Made by a program: the position numbers and the translations under genes | Shown here: piece by piece, positions 18,328-26,667 of the stretch | Layout of the letters: every line of letters starts with the position of its first letter | How positions within the stretch are numbered: the stretch's first letter is position 1 | Assembly: GCF_011765625.1 (NCBI RefSeq) | Contig: NZ_CP050313.1 | Coordinates: forward strand, 1,546,501 to 1,610,500 | DNA length: 64,000 nt | Source: Shewanella aestuarii | GTDB taxonomy: Bacteria > Pseudomonadota > Gammaproteobacteria > Enterobacterales > Shewanellaceae | Direction: 5' to 3' | Notes under the pieces: model-generated | What the model was told of the DNA's origin: nothing | Databases searched by the model: none | The model's input: only the letters and a program-made list of their open reading frames with translations

Positions 18328-19199
18328 TGAATAATGTCAAAACACTGATTGATTCAAAGCGAACTTGTGCAACAAATAAAAGTGAGCTTCAAGCTGGGGA
18401 AGTGGCGATTGTGGGCGCTGGGTGTGGTCAGTTAGATTTAATGACCATTAAAGCTGCTCGGGTGGTGTCTCAAGCTGATGCCTTAGTTTATGACAGTTTA
18501 GTCAGTAGCGATATTTTGACTCTGATAGATGCTAATTGTCAGCGTCACTTTGTGGGTAAACGTTGTGGCCAGCCCAGCACCAAGCAAGAAGATATTAATG
18601 CGCTGTTATATGAGTTAGCCCTGCAAGGTTTGAAAGTGGTGCGGTTAAAAGGTGGCGACCCACATATTTTTGGCCGTGGTAGCGAAGAAGCTTTGTACTT
18701 GGCGCAGCAAGGTATTAAGTCATCATTTTATGCGGGAGTCACCGCGGCATTAGGCAGTGCTTCTAGTACCGGTATTCCATTAACATTTCGTGGGTTAGCC
18801 AGAAGCGTGACGTTAATTACTGGCACAAAAATGACTGATGCAGACAGTGCTTATGCCCCAGCTCAATGGCAAGCTCTGTTAGCGGCGCAATCGACATTAG
18901 TGTTTTATATGGGCAAAGAACAAGCAAGCCGTATTTCAATAGGATTGATGTCAGTGCTCTGTTCGCCTGAGTTGCCGGTTGCTTTTGTCACTAACGGTGG
19001 TCGTGCCAACCAAATTGTGACTTATTCAACGGTGGCAGAGATGAGCCAAGCGGCGTTAACCATTAACGATTCTGGCCCAACGCTGATCATCATTGGTGAA
19101 GTGGTGTCTATTGGCCAGCAGTTAGCACAACTATTAGCCGATATTGATTATTCATCAGCTCATTATGATCACATGGTTTGTGAGGTTGAGTATGCCTAA
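18327..19199 (+). CDS. cobA: Uroporphyrinogen-III C-methyltransferase
   Basis: A 290-residue SAM-dependent enzyme that makes precorrin-2, the first step to siroheme, the cofactor of NirB. Family motifs are VGAGCGQLDLMTIKAA near residue 30, VVRLKGGDPHIFGRGSEE near 105 and the AGVTAALGSAS segment near 137. About 25 extra residues precede the core. Its ATG overlaps the nasA stop by one base. The context explains the gene: it supplies cofactor to nitrite reduction. Confidence 0.93.
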   Translation: MNNVKTLIDSKRTCATNKSELQAGEVAIVGAGCGQLDLMTIKAARVVSQADALVYDSLVSSDILTLIDANCQRHFVGKRCGQPSTKQEDINALLYELALQGLKVVRLKGGDPHIFGRGSEEALYLAQQGIKSSFYAGVTAALGSASSTGIPLTFRGLARSVTLITGTKMTDADSAYAPAQWQALLAAQSTLVFYMGKEQASRISIGLMSVLCSPELPVAFVTNGGRANQIVTYSTVAEMSQAALTINDSGPTLIIIGEVVSIGQQLAQLLADIDYSSAHYDHMVCEVEYA

Positions 19200-20406
19200 G
19201 ATTGGTGAGATTCCATTAACATCCGTGGACGAATTTGATTTTCGGCTATTGATAAAAGCCCTAGGCAAAGGTGAAAAAGGGTCACGCAGCTTAACTTTCG
19301 CTGAAGCTAGTTTGCTGATACAAGGGTTTGCTAAAGGCAAGGTTTCACGTCCTCAAATGGCTGCTGCCATGATGCTCATGCGAGTGCGAGGTGAAACCAT
19401 TAACGAAGTTGCTGGCGTGGTGGCGGGGTTACGCCAAATTTGCCATCGGGCTTGGTCTGAACTCGTGGTCGATATTGATTGGCCAGTTTATGCGGGCAAG
19501 CGAGAACAATTACCATGGCTTTTGTTGGTGGCTAAATTATTGGCTAATAAAGGCATTAAAGTGATGCTGCATGGTGATAGCCAAGCCTTACCGCATCGTC
19601 GACATGTTGAGTCTTGTATTCAGGCCTTGGGCATTAAAGCTTGTGTCACTGCTGTGCAAGCAAAAGCAGCATTAGCGGCGGATAATATTGTTTATGTAGG
19701 TGCAGGCAATTTTACAGCGGTATTAGATGAATGCCGTTTACTCCACCAAGAATTAGGCCTTAGAAGTATTATTCAAACCGCATCTCGTTGTATGAATCCG
19801 GCTAATGCACCAATCAGTTTGCGCAGTTACTTTCATCCGGGATTAGATGATTTACATCAGCAAGTTTGCCAAATTTTAATTGCTGAGCATGAATACACAA
19901 ATGGCAGTATTGCTATTTTTAAAGGGCTGCAAGGTGAAACTGAAATTAACCCAAGGGTCACAACCCAAGTGCGCATTGTGAATAGCATGGCCGGTGAGGT
20001 TCTGGTGTCTGAAATCAGTATTCCAACTTTGCTAGAGGGGTTTTGTGGTGCAAAAACAGGTCAAGCGGAGCTGTCTGCTGATGTACTTGCACTGTTGTGG
20101 CGCGAAGTGTCACCGTTTGGTTCAAAAGCACTCGCTGAGCGCATGTCTGCTGCGATGATTGAGCAGGCCATAAGTAGTATTGAAGCCACTTTGGTGATGT
20201 TAATTCCCCTTATTTGCCAAAATAGAGCTGATTTATCACCAAATACAACGCCATCATTTTTCTGTCAGTTAAAGGTATTAAATGCCGATGTTGATTGTAA
20301 TGAACAGCTTATAAAGTTAAGCAAAATGGTTTGGCGAAATCGTTTTGAATCATTAATGTCGAACCCTAAAACCGTCCGCAAGGAGCAAAGCTTATGCGCG
20401 CTTTAG
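19192..20406 (+). CDS. Glycosyltransferase family 3 (TrpD/YbiB-like) protein
   Basis: A 404-residue protein of the anthranilate phosphoribosyltransferase superfamily. The helical N-terminal domain (LIKALGKGEKGSRSLTFAEA, MMLMRVRGE) and the following alpha/beta domain with YAGKREQLPWLLL resemble YbiB/TrpD2 proteins, which bind nucleic acid rather than make tryptophan. It is not a trp operon member here: it sits between SUMT and an ANTAR regulator. I start at 19192 because GAGG precedes this ATG and it overlaps the previous stop. Its role in nitrate assimilation is unknown to me. Confidence 0.72.
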   Translation: MPKIGEIPLTSVDEFDFRLLIKALGKGEKGSRSLTFAEASLLIQGFAKGKVSRPQMAAAMMLMRVRGETINEVAGVVAGLRQICHRAWSELVVDIDWPVYAGKREQLPWLLLVAKLLANKGIKVMLHGDSQALPHRRHVESCIQALGIKACVTAVQAKAALAADNIVYVGAGNFTAVLDECRLLHQELGLRSIIQTASRCMNPANAPISLRSYFHPGLDDLHQQVCQILIAEHEYTNGSIAIFKGLQGETEINPRVTTQVRIVNSMAGEVLVSEISIPTLLEGFCGAKTGQAELSADVLALLWREVSPFGSKALAERMSAAMIEQAISSIEATLVMLIPLICQNRADLSPNTTPSFFCQLKVLNADVDCNEQLIKLSKMVWRNRFESLMSNPKTVRKEQSLCAL

Positions 20407-21056
20407 TATTCTGTGAAGCTGATATTTCTTCAAAAAGTTGTCAACAATCCCAGCAATTAGATCAGCATCTTTCGGTATTGGCCACGTTGGGACAGGTTAC
20501 GGTTTCAAGTTCAGTGAGCCAGGTTGAAAAGTTGATCCCACAACAAGATTTTGATGTGTTAATCCTGATTACCGCAAAACTCACCGGGGTTTTACACGGC
20601 TTCGTTCTTCGATTGTTAAATAATAAGCCTCTCACCATCATAGTGAATGCTCAACAATGGCATCAAGATCAGTTAAATGGGTTACTTGATTGTGGACGGA
20701 TAACATTTGTCCCTGGTGATCTTGCAGCAGACCGTTTAGTGAGTTTAGTGAATTTGGCACAAACACGATTTATCGCAGCATCAAAAACTTGGTCAAAATT
20801 ACAAAAGTTAGATGAGGAGATGAGATCTGCCAAGTTGATTAATCAGGCAAAGTTAATTGTGATGCAACAAGGTTTTGATGAAACCAAAGCGCATAAGATT
20901 ATTCTGCAACAGGCCATGCAAAAAGGGTTATCAGTGGTGCAAATGGCGACACAAATCATTGCAATAATGAACCCTGGTGGCTCAAAGGTTGAACTTGGTG
21001 CGCCTCATTATGGTGCGCACATCACTAAGGTGGACATGACTCAGATTAACCTATAA
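20394..21056 (+). CDS. NasT-like ANTAR-domain antitermination regulator
   Basis: A 220-residue protein with a receiver-like N-terminal domain (about 1-125, lacking an obvious phosphorylation triad) and a C-terminal ANTAR domain (about 150-205, LINQAKLIVMQQGF...QAMQKGLSVVQMATQIIA). ANTAR proteins bind paired hairpins in leader RNA and stop terminator formation. A leader with a hairpin and a terminator lies directly downstream, before nirB, so that RNA is the likely target. No NasS-type nitrate sensor gene is adjacent. It overlaps the preceding gene by 13 bases. Confidence 0.8.
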   Translation: MRALVFCEADISSKSCQQSQQLDQHLSVLATLGQVTVSSSVSQVEKLIPQQDFDVLILITAKLTGVLHGFVLRLLNNKPLTIIVNAQQWHQDQLNGLLDCGRITFVPGDLAADRLVSLVNLAQTRFIAASKTWSKLQKLDEEMRSAKLINQAKLIVMQQGFDETKAHKIILQQAMQKGLSVVQMATQIIAIMNPGGSKVELGAPHYGAHITKVDMTQINL

Positions 21057-21110
21057 AAGCATATGAAATAATGATGATTAAAAACAATGGTTTACATGTT
21101 GATGTTATTC

Positions 21111-21125
21111 TGGCACGCACGATGC
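21111..21125 (+). promoter_or_regulatory. Sigma-54 promoter of nirBD
   Basis: TGGCACG-CACG-ATGC matches the RpoN consensus with the same ten-base GG-to-GC spacing as the nasA promoter. It would start RNA near 21136, leaving a leader of about 160 bases. Confidence 0.7.
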
Positions 21126-21135
21126 TAGCTAAGTA

Positions 21136-21294
21136 AATATCGATACATCAAATTTCATCTGTACGGTAACTAACCCAACAGATTAAAGACATATTTAATA
21201 TTACATTTTGGTTCTATACAGGCAAAGGCGCCAACTCCCATCAGGGGGTGGCGCCTTTTTGCTTTCATAGTTAAACAGGTAAAAGGAGCCGTAT
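21136..21294 (+). promoter_or_regulatory. nirB leader with antitermination-type hairpins
   Basis: A hairpin with stem ATCTGT/ACAGAT at 21157-21183 is followed by a strong terminator at 21224-21260 (AAAGGCGCCA and TGGCGCCTTTTT), placed before the nirB RBS. A terminator inside a leader next to an ANTAR gene suggests NasT/NasR-type control. I could not confirm the hexaloop bases typical of ANTAR targets. Confidence 0.7.
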
Positions 21295-23900
21295 ATGGCA
21301 GTCACAAAATCCAAATTAATGGTCGTCGGTAATGGTATGGTCGGTCATCACTTTATTGAGCAATTGTGTAGTCTAGGGCTTAATCAACAATTTGATGTAC
21401 ATGTATTTGGTGAAGAGCCGCGTCCAGCTTATGACAGGGTGCAACTATCAAAATATTTTGAAACCAATAGTGCAGACTCATTGATGTTAACCAGTGCACA
21501 AGATTATGCTGATTGGGGTATTACACTGCATTTAAATACTCAAATTACAGCCATAGACACGAAAGATAAAACCCTGACCAGTGCTCAAGGTGACGCGTAT
21601 CAATATGATTACCTCGTATTGTCTACGGGTTCATTTCCGTTTGTTCCCCCTATTCAAGGTAATAACCGCGCACAATGTTTGGTTTATCGCACCATTGAAG
21701 ATTTACAAGACATTCAAGCCTCCGCGGCGAATAGTAAAGTGGGGGTCGTTGTAGGGGGGGGCTACTTGGACTTGAAGCCGCAAATGCCATGCAACAATTG
21801 GGGGTAAAAACCCACGTTGTTGAATTTGCACCGCAATTGATGCCTGTGCAGTTAAATGATAAAGCAGGTGAATTATTGTGCAGTAAAATTGAGCATTTGG
21901 GGGTGAGTGTTCACACTGCTAAAGCAACCACAGCAATTATTGATGGTGAAACCGCTTTACATCGAATGACATTCAGTGATGAGTCTTATCTTGAAACCGA
22001 CATGATAGTGTTTTCAGCGGGGATCCGCCCACAAGACGCCTTAGCAAGAGTGTCGAATATTAATATTGGTGAACGCGGTGGTATAGTGATTGACGATTAC
22101 TGCTTAACTTCTGCAGCCGATGTGTATGCCATTGGAGAATGTGCTCTGTGGGAGCAAAAGATTTTTGGTTTAGTCGCGCCGGGTTATCACATGGCCCGTG
22201 TCGCGGCGTCGCACATTGCATCTAAAGTTTCAGCAGCATTGCCAATAGCATTTAAAGGTGCGGATATGAGCACCAAATTAAAATTATTAGGGGTTGATGT
22301 TGCGGCTATTGGTGCGAGTCGTGGCTTTGATAACGCTCAGTTTGTGGAATTGTCTGATAACCAAAGTGGTATTTACAAAAAACTATGGCTAGATGAAAGC
22401 GGTAAGTTTTTAAAAGGTGCTGTATTAGTGGGTGATAACAGCGATTATAATCGTTTGTTAGATCTGTATTTATCACAAGATGAAATTGAAGGCTCTGCAG
22501 TTGAATTATTACTTACTGGAGCTGAATCAGAAGCCGATCTCAAAGACACCTCTATTGTGTGTTCATGTCATCAAGTCACTAAAGCTGACATTGTTGATGC
22601 GGTGAAAGCGGGCAATCATAAAATGGCTGAAATTAAGTCATGTACCCGGGCTGCTTCAGGTTGTGGCGGGTGTGCCCCATTAGTGCAAAAAATTATTGAC
22701 CAAACATTACAAGCTGAAGGCTTAGATTTTAACACTGGGATTTGCGCACACTTTGATCATAATCGTCAAAGCCTGTACCACATCTGCCAAGTGGAAGATA
22801 TTCATGATTTTGAAACCTTAATTAGCCAGCATGGTAAGCCTTCTGCAGATGGTCATCATTATGGTTGCGACATCTGTAAGCCTGCCGCCGCGTCTATTTT
22901 TGCCAGTCTTAAAAACCACTATGTATTAGATCAAGATAAAGGCCATGTACAACTGCAAGATACTAACGATGCTTACTTAGGTAATTTGCAAAAAGACGGA
23001 AGTTACTCTGTGGTTCCGCGCGTTGCTGGTGGTGAAATTACGCCTAAAAAGCTGATCGCAATCGGAGAAATTGCCCAAGAATACGATCTTTATACCAAAA
23101 TTACTGGTGGGCAGCGTATTGATATGTTTGGTGCCAAGTTATCACAATTGCCTGATATCTGGCGCAAGTTGATTGATGCAGGTTTTGAAACTGGCCATGC
23201 TTACGGTAAATCCTTACGCACAGTGAAATCCTGTGTTGGTAGTACTTGGTGTCGATACGGTGTGCAAGATTCTGTTGGCTTAGCCATTGATTTAGAAAAC
23301 CGATACAAAGGCTTACGTGCGCCACATAAAATTAAGTTTGCGGTATCGGGGTGTACGCGTGAATGCGCAGAAGCGCAAAGCAAAGATATTGGCGTTATTG
23401 CTAGCGATAAAGGCTGGAATTTATATGTTGCCGGTAATGGTGGTATGCGTCCACGCCATGGAGATTTATTTGCGACAGATTTGTCTACAGAAGATTTGTA
23501 TAAATACATTGATCGAATTTTGATGTTTTACATCAAAACGGCTGACAGATTACAACGAACTTCGACTTGGATGGAGTCGCTAGAAGGTGGGCTTCCTTAC
23601 TTACAATCGGTTGTGATTGACGATGCATTAGCCATCAATGCTGAGTTGGAAAAACAAATGGATCACATTGTTGGCAGTTATCAATGTGAATGGAAAACCA
23701 GTCTTGAACGGCCATCATTCTTAGCGCGATTTAACGAGTTTGTAAATCCTGATGCTGCGCCTACGGCAGAGTTTAACGCTTATGAGCGTATTCGAGAACA
23801 ACGTTTTCCGGCATTAAGCAAAAACGCAGGAGCTGGCACCATTGCCATCAAAGATGTCACAGATGAAACAGACACCGCAACAGAGGAGGTCGTAGCATGA
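21295..23900 (+). pseudogene. nirB: Nitrite reductase (NADH) large subunit (frameshifted as read)
   Basis: Siroheme enzyme that reduces nitrite to ammonia. The N-terminal FAD/NAD(P) domain starts with KLMVVGNGMVGHHF. A run of eight G (21754-21761) shifts the frame inside VGVVVGGG; nine G would continue into the LLGLEAANAMQQLGVK reading. The second part (open to 23900) has BFD-type cysteines CSCHQ and CGGC, a second CDICK motif, and the siroheme/4Fe-4S cysteines in SGCTRECAEA. Apart from the single missing base everything is conserved. RBS AAAAGGAG precedes the start. Confidence 0.9.
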
Positions 23901-24223
23901 GTTGGATAAATGTATGTAATGAAGAAAGTTTGCCTCAAGGCACTGGAATTGCTGCGTGGGTAGCGGGTAAAGCGGTGGCGATTTTTAATTTAGGAAAACA
24001 CGGTTTATATGCAATTGATAATATTGATCCCGCCACAGGAGTGAGTTTATTGGCGCGAGGTTTGATTTGCGAAATAGAAGGCCAACTTTGTGTCGCATCG
24101 CCTTTGTATAAGCAACATTACAGCTTAACAACCGGTGTTTGTTTAGAAGACCCGCAATTGGTGGCTAGCCCATTTGCGATTAAAACTGAGCAGGGGCAAG
24201 TGTTTGTGTTAGCAAAAGCTTAA
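23897..24223 (+). CDS. nirD: Nitrite reductase small subunit
   Basis: A 108-residue Rieske-fold partner of NirB. As in other NirD proteins, the Rieske cluster ligands (CxH and CxxH) are absent, so it is structural. Its ATG overlaps the nirB stop by four bases (ATGA). It ends the nitrogen operon; no nitrate transporter gene is adjacent. Confidence 0.92.
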   Translation: MSWINVCNEESLPQGTGIAAWVAGKAVAIFNLGKHGLYAIDNIDPATGVSLLARGLICEIEGQLCVASPLYKQHYSLTTGVCLEDPQLVASPFAIKTEQGQVFVLAKA

Positions 24224-24256
24224 CTGACTTAACCCATTTAGTGAAATAAGGTCAAT

Positions 24257-24280
24257 AAAAGGGTGCATAAGCACCCTTTT
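24257..24280 (+). terminator. Terminator between nirD and first csgD
   Basis: AAAAGGGTGC and GCACCCTTTT form the stem. The hairpin and the bases after it (GGCTAATTGTTA) are almost identical to those after csgA at 28341, so this looks like part of a duplicated module with csgD. Confidence 0.9.
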
Positions 24281-24378
24281 GGCTAATTGTTAAACAGTTA
24301 ATAGCTTGCTAATCTTTAGCAAGAGTTGATACGGGTCGGTATCAATCATTGTTGGTTATCTTACATGGAGTGTTAAAA

Positions 24379-25011
24379 ATGTTTAAAGTTGCTAATTGGA
24401 TGATCGTATCTCGCTCACAATTATTAATTGATTTATTAGACTGTCGTTGGCCGCAAGAATTTTTGGTTAAGTTGGCTAAGGCTCAGCCTGGCAACATGGC
24501 TAAATTGTTAGATCAACAAACCAATTCGTTAGTGTTATTTGATTTATCTACTATTGATTTACAACAAGCCTATCAATTACAGCGAGTGATTGAACGTGAA
24601 CATAGCGAAATACGGACTGTTTTCTTAAATTTCCCCAAACAAGTGGACGCTAAGTTTTTAATTCATCCGTCAACTTCTGTTGGGGTATTTTATACCGATA
24701 CCACGCTGGCAGATATCAGCCATGGCTTAAATGAAATCCTTAAAGGCCGGAGTGCTATCCCACAAGATCTGCATCAATCTATGCTTAATATTGATAATGA
24801 AGATGACACTGACCAATTAACCATACGTGAGCGTGAAGTACTTCAAGCCTTATTATCTGGAAGTACTAACTTAGATATTGCCAATATGTTATTTGTGAGT
24901 GAGTCAACGATTAAAACCCATTTGTATCGTGCCTTTCGCAAAATAGGTGTGTCGAGTCGGGGGCAAGCTATTGCATGGGCACAAACTCATATGCACGAAG
25001 TACGAGTTTAG
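24379..25011 (+). CDS. csgD: CsgD-like LuxR-family regulator, copy 1
   Basis: A 210-residue regulator. The C-terminal LuxR HTH (about 148-205, LTIREREVLQALLSGSTN, VSESTIKTHLYRAFRKIGVS) follows an N-terminal receiver-like domain without a clear phosphorylation site, as in CsgD, the activator of curli genes. It is closely similar to the second copy at 28460-29092 and has the same length and upstream context (CATGGAGTGT before the ATG). I reject the upstream TTG start because this ATG has the RBS. It is separated from the other curli genes by two gene relics. Confidence 0.88.
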   Translation: MFKVANWMIVSRSQLLIDLLDCRWPQEFLVKLAKAQPGNMAKLLDQQTNSLVLFDLSTIDLQQAYQLQRVIEREHSEIRTVFLNFPKQVDAKFLIHPSTSVGVFYTDTTLADISHGLNEILKGRSAIPQDLHQSMLNIDNEDDTDQLTIREREVLQALLSGSTNLDIANMLFVSESTIKTHLYRAFRKIGVSSRGQAIAWAQTHMHEVRV

Positions 25012-25018
25012 GTTACTT

Positions 25019-25228
25019 GCAGTACATCTTTGGTTAAAGAGGCGATAAACCTTGCACCAGTCCCCAAACTCTGTTGGTAGATCACGCCATGGAATACCAG
25101 TTCGCAAGCGGTAAAGAATTCCTTTAAAGGTCATTCTATGTTCAGATATTTTTTAAATGCGGCCAGTGTTCTTAATCACTTGAAGTAGCTTTTGCCTCCG
25201 CTTATCAATTAGCATTGGTCTCGGTATG
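25019..25228 (-). pseudogene. IS5-type transposase fragment
   Basis: Read leftward, the translation gives PMLIDKRRQKLLQVIK, then a stop codon within the frame, then MTFKGILYRLRTGIPWRDLP and EFGDWCKVYRLFNQR, the N-terminal part of an IS5-family transposase. The C-terminal two thirds, including the DDE residues, are missing. It lies between csgD copy 1 and the kinase relic and is probably the trace of a deletion or insertion event. Confidence 0.75.
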
Positions 25229-25230
25229 GT

Positions 25231-25734
25231 ATGGAGTTACAGTTTATTTTTGTCGAAACAAATTATAACTCTTTACCATGCTGCTCAAAAGTCATCACGA
25301 AAGATCAACATGCCTTAGGCACTGCCGATTACAGCGCACCTGAAGTCATACTGGGTTATCAACTCGACGGTCGAGCTGATTCATTCTCAATTGCAGTGAT
25401 TGCTTTTGAAATGCTAGCGGGAGAATTACCCTTTAAAGGTCAACTTATTAAGTGCCATACACGACAAGATTTTTTGAAATTAGAATATGTTTGCGTACAT
25501 AAACTTAACCCTATGGTCCCCTAATGGATGGATAAATTACTCAAGCAAGCGATGAGCATTGAACCAACATTTAGACATGCTGATACCTGTGAGTTTATTT
25601 ACCAACTGAGTACGCGAAAACAGGAGGGGGCGACAAAAGTCAGTGTGACACTGATTGATCGAAATCCACTTAAATTTTGGCGTGTCACGTCAATTATTTT
25701 ATTTATATCTTTGGTTATTTCTCTGGTTAATTAA
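25231..25734 (+). pseudogene. Serine/threonine protein kinase relic
   Basis: The 3' part of a Hanks-type kinase: the activation segment HALGTADYSAPEVILGY, then GRADSFSIAVIAFEMLAGELPFKG, an in-frame TAA at 25522-25524, then WMDKLLKQAMSIEPTFRHADTCEFIYQL and a C-terminal membrane helix (FWRVTSIILFISLVISLVN). The ATP-binding lobe and the catalytic loop are missing, so it cannot be active. Kinases of this type occur beside nitrate assimilation genes in related bacteria, so it may have been the next gene after nirD before curli genes and an IS entered. Confidence 0.7.
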
Positions 25735-26110
25735 TTCAATTTAGTATTTGTAAGCTTTTCTTACTGGCCTGAAAACTTCTGTCTCTGAATTAGGACGTTA
25801 GGTTCTAAACATCCCACATCATCTGTGCCTTCAGATCTTTAATCTGCTTGTTTCTCACATAGTTATATATATTTTACATATCTTAACGTTATGATTTTTT
25901 ACATAATTACGTCTACTTACTAGTAATAAAGTGGGGGGTATAAAACACATTTAGTCTGAAGGTCTATGGCGCTTTCATACTGTGGGAGGACTCATTGTGG
26001 TTCATGCAGCGTCATAATATTGACACTACCGATAGCACAAGGCTCAGAAATAAATTGTCTGAGAGTGCTAAAGAATAACGGATTAAATGAATACCCTAGG
26101 GGCAGGAAGC
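25735..26110. other. Region upstream of csgB
   Basis: No gene is visible. The AT-rich stretch 25860-25960 contains TATAAA after a GTGGGGGG run near 25930-25940 and probably includes the csgBA promoter and CsgD sites, but no site can be assigned firmly. Confidence 0.4.
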
Positions 26111-26647
26111 ATGACCTTGATTAAGCGTCAAACAACAGATGGCATAAGAATAAACGCAGGTTTGTTAGCGTTGATAATGTGCTTTTTTTCCCTCCCTGGT
26201 CTGAGCCAAGACATTAGTGATATTGATGAGTTAGCTGTAAGAGGAAATCGTGCCAATGTTTTACAGCTTGGTGATGACCTTAACGTTAACCTCAATCAAC
26301 AGGGGGCAGATAATCATTTTATTTCAACTCAATCAGGATTTGGTAATCAACTTTCTACCACCCAGCAAGGTACAAATAATCATACCATTGCGAATCAGTC
26401 AGGAAGCGATATCGAAGCCAATATTTTGCAATCCGGTTTTAACAACGTGGCGTTAGTTAATCAAGTGGGTGTCAGCCTGATGGCTGATTTAACACAAATT
26501 GGTATTGATAACGTTGCGATTGTGAATCAAACCGGTAGTGAGAATGTGATTTGGATCCAGCAGTATGGCTCCGGAAATGCTGTAGGTGTAACTCAATGGG
26601 GGACATCACAACATGTTGTTGTGACCCAAGGTAATTTATCTAACTAA
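26111..26647 (+). CDS. csgB: Curli nucleator CsgB
   Basis: A 178-residue secreted minor curlin. A signal sequence (ending near SLPGLSQD) precedes about five curlin-type repeats with the pattern of N, Q and G residues (for example GDDLNVNLNQQGADNHF and GSENVIWIQQYGSGN). CsgB starts amyloid growth of CsgA on the cell surface. I prefer the ATG with AGGAAG before it; another in-frame ATG lies 24 bases upstream. It is followed 20 bases later by csgA. Confidence 0.88.
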   Translation: MTLIKRQTTDGIRINAGLLALIMCFFSLPGLSQDISDIDELAVRGNRANVLQLGDDLNVNLNQQGADNHFISTQSGFGNQLSTTQQGTNNHTIANQSGSDIEANILQSGFNNVALVNQVGVSLMADLTQIGIDNVAIVNQTGSENVIWIQQYGSGNAVGVTQWGTSQHVVVTQGNLSN

Positions 26648-26667
26648 GAGTATAGGGAAAGACAAAG

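Noticed and set aside
25522..25524. Recoded stop codon in the kinase
   Set aside because: The ATP-binding lobe and catalytic loop are missing as well, so it is decay, not recoding.
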